A stretch of 64,000 nucleotides of DNA from Leptospiraceae bacterium (GTDB taxonomy: Bacteria > Spirochaetota > Leptospiria > Leptospirales > Leptospiraceae): positions 992,001 to 1,056,000 of the forward strand of contig JACKPA010000001.1 of assembly GCA_024233865.1 (NCBI GenBank). Reading direction: 5' to 3'. The position numbers and the translations under genes were made by a program. Below, in pieces: positions 50,462 to 59,189 of the stretch; position 1 is the stretch's first letter, and each line of letters begins with the position of its first letter. A model generated the notes under the pieces. That model ran no database searches. It saw nothing but the letters and a program-made list of their open reading frames with translations, and was not told the DNA's origin.

Positions 50462-51439
50462 TTATAAAAAATCACTTAAATTCCTGCCACTGGTTATAAT
50501 AGAAAGCAGAAATGGATTATACCATGGCTGCAAATTCCATGATAGGAAAAAACCATTGTGTCCACCATATTCCCTAATAAAAAAATGTAGATTTTTATTT
50601 GCTTTTATTTTAGCAAAATCTTTGGCTGGAACAACAGGGTCATCGAGAGAAGTTATAATAATACTAGGAATGGAAAGTTTTTGAAAAGCATTTCCCGTAA
50701 GTGTGTACTTGCTAAAATATTCATCAAGGCTTGTATAGTTGGTGCATTGTAAAACAAGTTGCTCTGTAAGTTCCATAACAGATTGAGAGGATTTCAACAT
50801 TTTTGCATCGAACAAATTAGGGAAATGTTTTCTCTTTTTTTGCAAAGAATCAATCCAATCGGATAGAAAACTTTTTTTTAAAAAGAAGTGGCTATCAATT
50901 TTTTCCGTTGCTGCTTTCGGATTGATAGAAGGGCTAATAGCAAAGCAATATTGTAAATTGTAAATTTTTTCTTTAGAAATTGAATGACGTATTGCAATAC
51001 GTAAAGCAAAATTTCCTCCAAGTGAAAAACCAAGTAAATAAACGGGAGTATTTTTGTACATCAAAGAAATTTGCAAAACAGCTTGGTAGGCTTCTTCCAA
51101 CAACGTGCCATTAAAGGGATCACGATTCATTCCATGTGTATTTCCATGATCTCTAAAGTTCAAACGAACAATATCATATCCTTGCTGGTAGAAGAATTGG
51201 GCAGATCGTACAACATAGGCAGAATCAGACGAACCTCCCCAGCCATGTAAAATGATCCAAACACCTTTCGCTTTTTTTTCTTCAATCTTTGATACATAAG
51301 AAACAAGTCTAACATTCTTTCCGCCATCTACAATATACAGATTGGAGGGTAAAGAATCAATTTCGCAAAAAGGAAATGCTTTGCTTGCCAAAAAAGATTG
51401 AACAAAAGGGTTTTTTAAAATAGAAGGAGGTTTTATCAT
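50462..51439 (-). CDS. Alpha/beta hydrolase, YheT-like
   Basis: The protein has 325 residues and no signal peptide. WIILHGWGGSSDSAYVVRSA (oxyanion loop), IVRLNFRDHGNTHGMNRDPF and the nucleophile elbow YLLGFSLGGNFALR (Ser in GxSxG) are the words of the YheT/EMB8 esterase group; a late SLDDPVVPAKDF gives the Asp and GGHNGFF the His. Substrates of this group are small esters or thioesters and are mostly unproven. It lies upstream of norC on the same strand, but the 141-base gap with the FNR box suggests separate transcription. Confidence 0.87.
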   Translation of the reverse strand: MIKPPSILKNPFVQSFLASKAFPFCEIDSLPSNLYIVDGGKNVRLVSYVSKIEEKKAKGVWIILHGWGGSSDSAYVVRSAQFFYQQGYDIVRLNFRDHGNTHGMNRDPFNGTLLEEAYQAVLQISLMYKNTPVYLLGFSLGGNFALRIAIRHSISKEKIYNLQYCFAISPSINPKAATEKIDSHFFLKKSFLSDWIDSLQKKRKHFPNLFDAKMLKSSQSVMELTEQLVLQCTNYTSLDEYFSKYTLTGNAFQKLSIPSIIITSLDDPVVPAKDFAKIKANKNLHFFIREYGGHNGFFLSWNLQPWYNPFLLSIITSGRNLSDFL

Positions 51440-51547
51440 AATTATATTATCAGATTAAACACTTGTATTTTCACAAACAAATTCCTTCGAAAATAAGTGA
51501 GGGGTTAAAAATAATTTGGTAGACAATTTTTGTTTTTTTAAAAAAAA

Positions 51548-51565
51548 TAGGTAATATATTACTTA
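51548..51565 (+). promoter_or_regulatory. Palindromic operator candidate for the MarR regulator
   Basis: TAGGTAATATATTACTTA has a perfect 12-base inverted core (GTAATATATTAC, 51551-51562) with two further paired bases on each side. It lies 17 bases before the DUF6544 gene, in the place and of the length of MarR-family operators, and the regulator gene is the second gene of the same unit. Binding is inferred. Confidence 0.55.
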
Positions 51566-51581
51566 TTATAAAGAGTTAAAT

Positions 51582-52451
51582 ATGGATATTATGATAAACA
51601 ACAATTCATTCGCTTTGGGAAGTTTAGCTTTGCTTTTTTCTATTTCCCTTTTTGGCTGTAATTCGGTTGAAAAATCCTATATTTCCAAAGTCAAAAAGGA
51701 ATTTAATTCGCAACCAATACTGGAAGAAGAAATACTAAAGGAAGCAGATATTGCACACTTTCCAGCACCTGTAAAAAAATATTTGGAATATACCGGTTTT
51801 ATTGGAAAGAGCAAATTGCAAAATTTGCGTTTAGCATTTGAAGAAGAAATGTACAGAAAACCAAATGGAACAGCTTTACCCTCTTCATCAGTACAGTACA
51901 ATTTTTTTAATCGTCCGGCTCGACTTTTTTTTATGAAGGCAAGCATGTTTATTATTCCTTTTAGAGTTTTGCACGCGTATTCGGAAGAAAAGGCAACAAT
52001 GTGGGTAAGGGTTGCTTCCTTATTTAATGCAGTAGATATTTCCGGAAAAGACCTCTCAATGGCTGAAACGGTAACAGTTTTAAATGATATGTGCCTTTTT
52101 GCTCCGGCAGCATTGATTCACAAAAATATTTCATGGGAAGAAATTGATTCGCATTCAGCCAAAGTAATTTTTAAAAATGGACCATTTACGGTTTCTGCAA
52201 TTTTGTATTTTAACGATATGGGTGAACTCATTAACTTTGTTTCGGAGGATAGATATGCTTTACAAGATGATGGTACACTTAAAAGAGCAAGGTGGTCAAC
52301 ACCTGTAAAAGATTACAAAGAATTCAACGGTATCAAAGTTTCAACTTATGGAAAAGCAATCTGGCATTATCCGGAAGGTAACTTTACCTATGGTATTTTT
52401 CACCTCAAGGATATCCGATTCAACGTAAAAGAGTATTTGGAAAATAAATGA
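51582..52451 (+). CDS. DUF6544-like predicted lipoprotein
   Basis: The protein has 289 residues. A signal peptide ends in LFSISLFGC (lipid Cys26). The text LKEADIAHFPAPVKKYLEYTG then RLAFEEEMYRKPNG and RWSTPVKDYKEFNGIKVSTY is that of the DUF6544/DUF6920 family, whose fold seems to bind a lipid-like ligand; function is unknown. The stop overlaps the MarR start (ATGA), so the two are co-translated and the regulator probably answers to a compound linked with this protein. Confidence 0.7.
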   Translation: MDIMINNNSFALGSLALLFSISLFGCNSVEKSYISKVKKEFNSQPILEEEILKEADIAHFPAPVKKYLEYTGFIGKSKLQNLRLAFEEEMYRKPNGTALPSSSVQYNFFNRPARLFFMKASMFIIPFRVLHAYSEEKATMWVRVASLFNAVDISGKDLSMAETVTVLNDMCLFAPAALIHKNISWEEIDSHSAKVIFKNGPFTVSAILYFNDMGELINFVSEDRYALQDDGTLKRARWSTPVKDYKEFNGIKVSTYGKAIWHYPEGNFTYGIFHLKDIRFNVKEYLENK

Positions 52452-52915
52452 ATCGTTTGGAAGATGTTAAAACATCCTTTGGGGCTTTATTTTTTGTAGC
52501 AAATCGGTTGGAAACATTGATAGATCGCTATCTTGCAAAATATCACTTAACAACCAAGCAATTCTTTTTGTCACTTGTATTGATTCAAAACCAAAAACCT
52601 GCTCTTACATTGGGGCAGGTAAGCAGGTTGATGGGTACAACACGTCAAAACGTTAAGCAACTAGCATTAAAGTTAGAAAAACGTGGATTTTGCAAAATCA
52701 CTCCTGATTTAGAAGATAAGCGAATTTTACGTTTATCCATTACAAAAAAGAATTCTGATTTTTGGAACCAAATAGATGAAGAAAATGTTAAATTTCTTAA
52801 CACAGTTTTTCAAGATATGGATGATGAAATATTAGAGTATTTAGCCAAAGGTTTAAAGAGTTTATTTCAGACTATCGAAAAGATGGAAGAAGCGGATGCG
52901 TCTCTGAAATTGTAG
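52448..52915 (+). CDS. MarR family transcriptional regulator
   Basis: The protein has 155 residues with the winged-helix core TLGQVSRLMGTTRQNVKQLA (recognition helix) and wing KITPDLEDKRILRLSIT (the D-x-R motif at the wing base), between dimerisation helices at both ends. MarR proteins are dimeric repressors released by small phenolic or other ligands or by oxidation. It overlaps the DUF6544 gene by four bases and most likely controls its own unit through the palindrome at 51548-51565. Confidence 0.93.
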   Translation: MNRLEDVKTSFGALFFVANRLETLIDRYLAKYHLTTKQFFLSLVLIQNQKPALTLGQVSRLMGTTRQNVKQLALKLEKRGFCKITPDLEDKRILRLSITKKNSDFWNQIDEENVKFLNTVFQDMDDEILEYLAKGLKSLFQTIEKMEEADASLKL

Positions 52916-52923
52916 AAAAGTTA

Positions 52924-52944
52924 TTTGAGAAATACTTTCTCAAA
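52924..52944 (+). terminator. Hairpin after the MarR gene
   Basis: TTTGAGAAA at 52924-52932 and TTTCTCAAA at 52936-52944 form a nine-pair stem with a TAC loop, nine bases after the stop. The following T run is short, so termination may be partial. Confidence 0.5.
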
Positions 52945-52994
52945 TTTGCCAAACGGCTTAATGATGAAATATTACCGTTTTTGGAGGGTATTGG

Positions 52995-53048
52995 TAGGGA
53001 CAGGTCTCAGACCTGTCCCTACTTGGGCAAGGTGTATTGTGCCCAAGT
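52995..53048. repeat. Two adjacent palindromes (REP-like)
   Basis: TAGGGACAGGTCT / AGACCTGTCCCTA (52995-53021) is a perfect 13-base inverted repeat around a single C. It is followed by ACTTGGGCA and TGCCCAAGT (53021-53048) around a ten-base loop. The TAGGGACA/TGTCCCTA ends recur in the palindrome at 58721-58746. They lie between convergent genes and could stop transcription from both sides. Confidence 0.65.
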
Positions 53049-53083
53049 CATGCCTCAAGATTTGAATTATATCCCGGCTTACG

Positions 53084-54001
53084 TTATTTTACAACAACGT
53101 CTACTTTGAAGTTAGAAGTTACAACTTGTTCCCATGCTCTTGTATAGTTAAATTCAATATTGGTAGTCCCAGCTTCATTTGCTTTGTATACCCATTTAGC
53201 AATTCCACCTTTTCCAACTAAACTTGGTACTTCATAAGGTATATAGATGTTAGATACTGTTTGAAGTACGGAGGTCTCAGGGTTGGAAATGGAGCTCCAA
53301 GTATAACCTGTAGTCATGTTTGTGTCCAATTGAATAATAAGATATTGTCCTTTTACAAGTTCTATCGTTTTTCCACTTTCTTTAATTGTAAGAACAATTT
53401 CCGGTAAGGTGACTGGTTTGACTGCTACTGCTTCAGTAGTTGTAGCTGCTGGCATAGCTCGGTATACTGAATCTGTAGATTCGGTAGCTACAGTTGTTTT
53501 TTTAGCCAATAAAATATCTGGCATTCCTTGAGTCCATTTCCCTCGATAAACTACTTTACTTGCTTTTCCGTATAAAGTTCCTTCGCCTTCCATTAAGTTA
53601 TTAAGAAATCCACCGGTATAAACATTCCCTTTGGTTGTGGTCAAAGAGCCGTATTTAAAATATCCATCTACTAGTTCCCCAACATATTTATCTCCATTGT
53701 CAAAGGTATACGCTCCCTTTCCGCTAAAAAGTCCTGCTTTGAACTCTCCTGTATAAACATCACCATTTATGAATTTAAATAAACCGTTTCCATCAAATTT
53801 GCCCGCTTGAAAACTGCCTTCGTATCTATTGCCATTTTCAAAAACCATGGTACCAAGACCATTTTCACAATCTCCGGAAATGCAATTTGCCGGTTCGATT
53901 GCTGGAGTTGTGCCTGCTGTTTGAAGTGGAGCCTGCGCATTTAATTCAAAAATCGTGAAAAAAACCAATAGCAACACTATGGATATCTTTATATTTTTCA
54001 T
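53084..54001 (-). CDS. Secreted fusion of MORN repeats and a chagasin-type (I42) protease inhibitor
   Basis: The protein has 305 residues with a signal peptide (cleavage after ELNA). Residues ~45-165 hold five MORN repeats (GNRYEGSFQAGKFDGNGLFK, GDVYTGEFKAGLFSGKGAYT and so on). After an Ala/Thr linker, residues ~205-305 form an I42 inhibitor: TNMTTGYTWSS (the NPTTGY loop), LVGKGGIAKWVYKANEAG (GxGG loop) and NYTRAWE (the RPWE loop). These three loops block the cleft of papain-family cysteine proteases. MORN parts often bind membranes or glycans, so the fusion would hold an inhibitor at the cell surface. Confidence 0.85.
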   Translation of the reverse strand: MKNIKISIVLLLVFFTIFELNAQAPLQTAGTTPAIEPANCISGDCENGLGTMVFENGNRYEGSFQAGKFDGNGLFKFINGDVYTGEFKAGLFSGKGAYTFDNGDKYVGELVDGYFKYGSLTTTKGNVYTGGFLNNLMEGEGTLYGKASKVVYRGKWTQGMPDILLAKKTTVATESTDSVYRAMPAATTTEAVAVKPVTLPEIVLTIKESGKTIELVKGQYLIIQLDTNMTTGYTWSSISNPETSVLQTVSNIYIPYEVPSLVGKGGIAKWVYKANEAGTTNIEFNYTRAWEQVVTSNFKVDVVVK

Positions 54002-54106
54002 AATAGTAATTTCCTTTGAAATAATTTAATTTTTTGCCTATATTTTAATTTTCAAAATATAGCTATCATAAGTCAATCAAAGAATGTAATTAATTTTTTT
54101 TCCGGT

Positions 54107-55201
54107 TTAGAACTGTGTAGAATATAAAACGGGCATAAAGTTTACTTCTTTTTGATTTTTATCTGCATTGGGGTCTACTTTGTAAGTAGCTAGTTGGAAC
54201 CCTATGGCAATAATGTCCCACCAAAAATGAAGAGCTATGGTTTTGCGAATGTCCCAGCCGTTTTTATAGTGCATATAGGCAAAGTAATAACCCGCAAGCA
54301 GTTGGGGAATAACCGAGGTAACATCCATTCCTTTATCCAAATGAGCCAAGCCAAATAAAGTTCCCGACAAAAATCCGGCTTTTAATGGGCCCATCCTTTT
54401 GGCATAATCATAATTCAGATAACCCCTGAAAAAAGCCTCTTCCGTAACAGCAGCTGATTGACTAATGTAAAAATCATAAGACATGAGATAACCCAAATCC
54501 TGACCCATGGTTCTACTCACAAGAGTTGTTTTTTGGTAGGGTTGGCTAAAATAACCCACAATCAAAAGCCCAACTAAAGGGGCATAAACCATTGGATCTT
54601 TTATATATTCAAATTGAAATGGAGCTATCATCAAGTCGCTAATTGTTTCTTTTTCTCTTCCAGGGACTCCACCAGCATCTCGATAAGCAGAATAGGTGGA
54701 GTAAAACACCATGTTTAATAGCATTTTGGTTGCCATATCAGCGTTGGCACTTGTGATATTGTACCTGTCATAAGAGCCATATTTGACAAGCGGATTGAAT
54801 TCATACAGTTTACGATTTTGAATCAATCTATAGGTTCTTTCCCAAGAAGATTCACCAGCCAAAGGAAAATCGGAATACAAAATACCGGACTTTTGGAAAG
54901 CATACCCTAAAACAGCATAGTTGAAATCGAAATTAACCGATCTTTCATTAGATGGAAGATAATCTTTATGGTTTATGAAATGTGAATATCCCACAAGGGA
55001 AGCACCAAAAAAACCAAACTGAATACCGGCAGTCAGATAATCCCCTAAATATAGGTGCCCAGCTCCTGGAATTAAACCAAAAAAAGCAGCCAGTTTCGGA
55101 TTCTTTCTTTGCGTGATTTTTACCGACTCTTTTTTCTTTGGTTCTGCATATAGGTTCAAGGAAAATGCAAAAAGTAGAAGAATGTTTTTAAAGATTTTCA
55201 T
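54107..55201 (-). CDS. CPBP family intramembrane metalloprotease with TM2-like N-terminus
   Basis: The protein has 364 residues. After a signal-like segment it has NPKLAAFFGLIPGAGHLYLG, the wording of TM2/DUF5683-type small membrane modules. The C-terminal half carries the CPBP sites AVTEEAFFRGYLNY (EExxFR), FGLAHLDKG and HFWWDIIAIG. A long middle region (~60-200) is soluble. It is the third CPBP protein of the window. The start overlaps the VOC gene's end by 14 bases on the same strand. Substrate unknown. Confidence 0.87.
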   Translation of the reverse strand: MKIFKNILLLFAFSLNLYAEPKKKESVKITQRKNPKLAAFFGLIPGAGHLYLGDYLTAGIQFGFFGASLVGYSHFINHKDYLPSNERSVNFDFNYAVLGYAFQKSGILYSDFPLAGESSWERTYRLIQNRKLYEFNPLVKYGSYDRYNITSANADMATKMLLNMVFYSTYSAYRDAGGVPGREKETISDLMIAPFQFEYIKDPMVYAPLVGLLIVGYFSQPYQKTTLVSRTMGQDLGYLMSYDFYISQSAAVTEEAFFRGYLNYDYAKRMGPLKAGFLSGTLFGLAHLDKGMDVTSVIPQLLAGYYFAYMHYKNGWDIRKTIALHFWWDIIAIGFQLATYKVDPNADKNQKEVNFMPVLYSTQF

Positions 55202-55562
55202 CTACTTCAAAAATACCAAAAGTATTATTTTCAGGGTCTATAAAATATCCCTGCCAACACTTACCAGGAATCGGAAATTTTGGAAGTGCAATTTTCCCAC
55301 CATAAGAAACGATTAAATCCGAAACCTTATCAAAATCCTCTACTTCAATAGAGCATACGAAAGAATTTGTTCCAAATTCCAAAGGTGGCGTTTTTTGAGG
55401 GCGTTTCAAAAGTCCGCCGTTTATGCCAGCATTAAAAATTCGCCAGTATGGAAGGGGTGTTCCGTCTGCTTTCTCAAACTTCCACCCAAAAAGGGATGAA
55501 TAAAAATCAATTGCTCTTTCAGGATCAGATGCCTGGATTTCAAAATATCCTATAGAATTCAT
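55188..55562 (-). CDS. VOC superfamily (glyoxalase-like) protein
   Basis: The protein has 124 residues from the ATG at 55562, chosen over a TTG at 55580 because GGAG lies upstream of it and the fold starts at IGYFEIQASDPERAIDFYSS. Two beta-alpha-beta-beta-beta modules end at YFIDPENNTFGIFEVDEN, the usual finish. VOC proteins bind a metal and act as glyoxalases, dioxygenases or antibiotic-binding proteins; this short type is usually of unknown substrate. It overlaps the CPBP gene. Confidence 0.9.
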   Translation of the reverse strand: MNSIGYFEIQASDPERAIDFYSSLFGWKFEKADGTPLPYWRIFNAGINGGLLKRPQKTPPLEFGTNSFVCSIEVEDFDKVSDLIVSYGGKIALPKFPIPGKCWQGYFIDPENNTFGIFEVDENL

Positions 55563-55623
55563 TTTTTCCGATCTCCGCAAATTTTATTTTTATTAAGCAT
55601 AAGTTTTAATTTATATTCATGCA

Positions 55624-56223
55624 TCAATCCTTATACTGCTCTACGATATATTGTAAAATTCCCATAAGTTTTGGCAATTCATTCAAAAAGAAACGTTCTT
55701 TATCTATCCAAACTGTATTTCCTTCTAATTTCAAAAACACCCAGTCATAAGCATTGGTGACTGCTCCATAAATAGTTTCGTAGGGTTCTTTCATCTCTTG
55801 ATTGAATATTCTTGCAGCGTATATTTCGGCAGCACATTGAGCAAAACCTTCTTCTATACTGCCATTTTTTGCTTCCACCATGCAAAAAATGGGTGCTTCT
55901 ACGTTTGCTCGACGAGGTCTGGCACTTATCATAAAATCAGGCGTACCTTGCAAAAATTTATCATTTTTGAGATTAAAACTAATTCCTGAAAAAAGTGTAA
56001 TGTTTGGATTTTTTCTTTGTAACTCCCTAAATATAGGAGCAAGTAAAAACTCTGATTTCGCTTTTTCTGAAACTATAGGCATGGCTTTTCCATCATCAAT
56101 GTCCTCTTGCAACCTTTGACTTAGTTTACTCTCCTGTACAAACTCGAAACCTAAGTTTTGGTAATCTTGTAAGATACCATATTTAGTTTTTAATTCTGGA
56201 AATGTAGCTTCTGAGTATGCCAT
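55624..56223 (-). CDS. Predicted PD-(D/E)XK nuclease-like protein
   Basis: The protein has 199 residues. A restriction-nuclease core is visible: Glu58 in AKSEFLLAPIFRELQ, Asp96 in LQGTPDFMISARP, and Glu117-x-Lys119 in IFCMVEAKNGSIEEGFAQCA, which together form the E...D...ExK metal site. No methylase or helicase gene lies near. Such stand-alone proteins are common in cyanobacteria and spirochaetes without assigned function. It is alone on the minus strand between the VOC gene and a membrane glycosyltransferase-like gene. Confidence 0.75.
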   Translation of the reverse strand: MAYSEATFPELKTKYGILQDYQNLGFEFVQESKLSQRLQEDIDDGKAMPIVSEKAKSEFLLAPIFRELQRKNPNITLFSGISFNLKNDKFLQGTPDFMISARPRRANVEAPIFCMVEAKNGSIEEGFAQCAAEIYAARIFNQEMKEPYETIYGAVTNAYDWVFLKLEGNTVWIDKERFFLNELPKLMGILQYIVEQYKD

Positions 56224-56292
56224 ACCTATGAATTTCCTTGAGTCAGAAGTCTGTCAACTGTTTTTATCAAAAAATTTAAAGCCCTATAAAAT

Positions 56293-57999
56293 TCATTTTA
56301 TCGTAAATAGTGTAAAAGACACATTAAAAAGGTCTTTGGAGCTCTCAACTTGGAATATTTCTGAGTTTTGAACGTACTCTATCAAAAAGTCTTTATCCTT
56401 AAAACCTGGTCTATCCTTATAGCCATAATCATAATCGTTTATATCTCGAATTAGCGAACTGATTAACAGGATTTTTTTAACGTTATTTTGTTTTTTTAAG
56501 ACTTCAACTAGGGCTTTAATTTTTTCCAGTTGGAGCTTGGCTGTCGGTTCTCTGGGAATTTGGTTTTGACCAATAACATACTCTTTTCCATCAACTTGGA
56601 TTGACTTTTGGGCTCCAACGTTATAGATTTTTTTGCCCAAAAGGTCTTTACCAAGCATACTGTACAAAAACGTATCCGAAAGGATGATAACATCCGGATT
56701 GGCAGAACGAACAATGTCATTATAGAGTTTGATTTGTTTTGGAGCTTGTTTGGCAATTTTCATTCCTGTATGGGTAAACACGAGGGAATAAAGGATTACA
56801 ATGCCAAGGATCGCCTTTTTCCATATTTTGTTTGTCAGGCTCAAGTCTTTTAAACCTATCAATAGGATTAAAAATAAAAAAAACGGTATACACAGAGCTA
56901 GGTACCTGGGACTCCATGAATATCCTCCATGACCAGGAGACGTAAAAACAATCAAATAAGAAGACAGATTGGCAAAGAGAAATAAAAACAAGCCTGTCCG
57001 TCCTGCTTTTGCTCTGACTTTTGGAAAAAGATAAAGGTAAGACAATAAAATAATGGGCATGGAACTGTACAATCCAAGTGTTCCACCGAAGAGTAACTTC
57101 CATACAACCTTGATTTTGAACTGTATATCGTACTCGGACAAAATCCAGTTGGACAACATCCTCCCCCGTATTCCCAAAATGTGACCAAAAAATATTTGGT
57201 GTAGCAAAAACACGATTCCAACGGACAGTAGAACCCCCAAGCCTAATACAAAGGGAAACTTTATGGAAAGGTAAACTTGCCAAGATGATTTTTTTCCTTT
57301 GAATGCAAATCCGTTTTCCCACAAACCAAGGATAAAAATAGCAAGTACCAAACCCATTAGGTATAAAATGGCTTCCGTTCGAAAGGCTACAACGATACCG
57401 GGAATAAATCCGGCAAGAAAAACTCTTAACCATTGTATTTTTGGCGAAACTTCGGAAAAGTAGGGAGATAGCAAAAAAAAGCCTACCATACCCAGCGTAA
57501 CAGATACTGTCATTTCGGAAAAGTCTAAGACATAAATTCCTGTGGGTATGATTAAAAAAGAAGTCAAACCGGCAATCAAACCGCTTATATTTTTGGAACT
57601 TGGAAGTAGATTTTGAAAGGAAAGCATCGTAAAAAGTATGTAAAGTCCGATTAAAATAAGGTTTAACACAATAAATCCGTAATCCTTAGCTATGAATACA
57701 AACGGAGCAACGAGATAGGCATAAGGATAAGGGTACATATAGTTACACTCACCCTTGTTAATTTCATAAAAGTATTGGTTGCCAGGGATGAATTGGAAGT
57801 TTGGGTCAAAATCTTCTTTGTAATTGCAGGAAAAATCGCCTACCGGTTTTTGGAGAATATCCACAACTTGTATCCATTTCCCCACCATATCTCCATAGAT
57901 ACCATATTTTGCTTTAAATCCGAATAGGTAAAAAGCAAAATAAAGGGTCGCTACAATAAAAACAATTAAATAAGGATGATGAATAAGCTTTTTAAACAT
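56293..57999 (-). CDS. Polytopic membrane protein, GT39/PMT-like glycosyltransferase candidate
   Basis: The protein has 568 residues, about twelve membrane helices and a soluble C-terminal part of ~130 residues. A first loop after helix 1 has KYGIYGDMVGKWIQVVDILQ, placed where GT-C enzymes carry their acidic metal-site residues, and EINKGECNYMYPYPYAYLVA in the second loop. These suggest the GT-C fold (protein or lipid glycosylation on the outer face of the inner membrane). There is no clear named family. A divergent gap separates it from the CAP gene. Confidence 0.6.
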   Translation of the reverse strand: MFKKLIHHPYLIVFIVATLYFAFYLFGFKAKYGIYGDMVGKWIQVVDILQKPVGDFSCNYKEDFDPNFQFIPGNQYFYEINKGECNYMYPYPYAYLVAPFVFIAKDYGFIVLNLILIGLYILFTMLSFQNLLPSSKNISGLIAGLTSFLIIPTGIYVLDFSEMTVSVTLGMVGFFLLSPYFSEVSPKIQWLRVFLAGFIPGIVVAFRTEAILYLMGLVLAIFILGLWENGFAFKGKKSSWQVYLSIKFPFVLGLGVLLSVGIVFLLHQIFFGHILGIRGRMLSNWILSEYDIQFKIKVVWKLLFGGTLGLYSSMPIILLSYLYLFPKVRAKAGRTGLFLFLFANLSSYLIVFTSPGHGGYSWSPRYLALCIPFFLFLILLIGLKDLSLTNKIWKKAILGIVILYSLVFTHTGMKIAKQAPKQIKLYNDIVRSANPDVIILSDTFLYSMLGKDLLGKKIYNVGAQKSIQVDGKEYVIGQNQIPREPTAKLQLEKIKALVEVLKKQNNVKKILLISSLIRDINDYDYGYKDRPGFKDKDFLIEYVQNSEIFQVESSKDLFNVSFTLFTIK

Positions 58000-58158
58000 T
58001 AAAAATTAATGTTTATAAATTCGCTTTGAATATCTATTATTTTTTTATTTATTTTTTCAGAAAGATTCGAATACGAGAAAAGAATAAAAAATTGTTGACA
58101 ATAGATTTGGTAAAAACTACTCAACTAAACAAAATACTATCAAGGAATATGTAAAATA

Positions 58159-58695
58159 ATGAAACAGATAAGCGTTATTTTGATTTTTAGTTATTTTTTG
58201 GGAAATTATATATTATTTGCAAAGGAATTAAGTTCGGGCGAAAAAACCGAAATGGTAAATGCTCACAATCGGGTAAGAGGTGCTCACGGTGTCCCGTCTC
58301 TAAAATGGTCAACAAAAGCAGAAAATTTTGCGATCAAATGGGCTAAGGTTTTAAAAGGAAATGGTTGTAAAATGAAACACAGCTCTCATTCCGATAGGGG
58401 TAATGGTGCATTGGGAGAAAATCTTTTTTGGCAGGGTGCTTTATCTTGGAGCGATGGTAGAAAAGAGTTGGTGGCGGTTACACCTGATAAAGTTGTTCAA
58501 TCATGGGCTGATGAAGAAAAAGACTACAATTACAAGTCTAATTCTTGTAGAAGTGTTTGTGGACACTACACTCAAGTAGTCTGGAAAGCAACTACCGGAG
58601 TAGGCTGTGCAATGGAAGTATGCAGTGATAAAACCCAAGTTTGGATTTGCAATTATGAGCCTGCCGGTAACTATATCGGTCAAAAACCGTATTAA
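58159..58695 (+). CDS. Secreted CAP-superfamily (SCP/PR-1-like) protein
   Basis: The protein has 178 residues with a signal peptide (cleavage near FAKE). CAP signatures are intact: MVNAHNRVRGAHGVPSLKWS, NGALGENLFW, CGHYTQVVWKATTGVGCAM and CNYEPAGNYIGQKPY. The cavity His and Glu residues of the family (in NAHNR-, GENLF, HYTQ) are present, and seven cysteines suggest disulfides as in eukaryotic PR-1. The wording is closer to eukaryotic PR-1/SCP proteins than to bacterial YkwD. Members bind sterols or lipids or act on the cell wall. Confidence 0.92.
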   Translation: MKQISVILIFSYFLGNYILFAKELSSGEKTEMVNAHNRVRGAHGVPSLKWSTKAENFAIKWAKVLKGNGCKMKHSSHSDRGNGALGENLFWQGALSWSDGRKELVAVTPDKVVQSWADEEKDYNYKSNSCRSVCGHYTQVVWKATTGVGCAMEVCSDKTQVWICNYEPAGNYIGQKPY

Positions 58696-58720
58696 ATTTC
58701 GACACACGGAATAATAGTAG

Positions 58721-58746
58721 TAGGGACACACAACCGTGTGTCCCTA
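58721..58746. repeat. Palindrome between convergent genes (REP-like)
   Basis: TAGGGACACAC and GTGTGTCCCTA form an 11-pair stem around AACC, followed by nine A. It shares TAGGGACA/TGTCCCTA ends with the palindrome at 52995-53021. It may end transcription of the CAP and DUF2147 genes, though a T run on the correct side is missing for both. Confidence 0.6.
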
Positions 58747-58754
58747 AAAAAAAA

Positions 58755-59189
58755 TTAGTCAGCTTTTTGCCATACTTGGGTTCTACCCATTAAAGAAAAT
58801 CCAATAAATCCTCTAACTTCCAATTTATTTCCATTTCTTTTCATTTTACATTTATAAACTTTACCGTTTTTGGGGTCCATAATTGTTCCACCGGCATATT
58901 CGTCTCCATCCGGTTTCAAATTTTTTATAATTACCAAACCTTCAATTGGCTTGTTTTTATCCCCACCTGTACAAGCAGTACAAGTTTTTCCTTTGTCACC
59001 AGGGGTTAATAATTCTACAATTTTCCCAAATACTTTTCCGCCTTGTTCGTATACTTCTACAATGGACTTAGCTTTTTTTGTTTCATCGTCTATAGTTTTC
59101 CATTTGCCCGTTACAGATTGAGGTGCAGCAAATATGGTTGAAACAAACATAAAAGATAGTAAAGTTAAAAATATTTTTAAATTTTTCAT
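58755..59189 (-). CDS. DUF2147 family secreted protein
   Basis: The protein has 144 residues with a signal peptide ending STIFAAP. VTGKWKTIDDETKKAKSIVE, GKIVELLTPGDKGKTCTACT, AGGTIMDPKNGKVYKCKMKR and VRGFIGFSLMGRTQVWQ run through the whole DUF2147 domain, a small periplasmic beta-barrel. The C-x2-C (TCTAC) is common in this family. Function is not established. Convergent with the CAP gene. Confidence 0.92.
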   Translation of the reverse strand: MKNLKIFLTLLSFMFVSTIFAAPQSVTGKWKTIDDETKKAKSIVEVYEQGGKVFGKIVELLTPGDKGKTCTACTGGDKNKPIEGLVIIKNLKPDGDEYAGGTIMDPKNGKVYKCKMKRNGNKLEVRGFIGFSLMGRTQVWQKAD

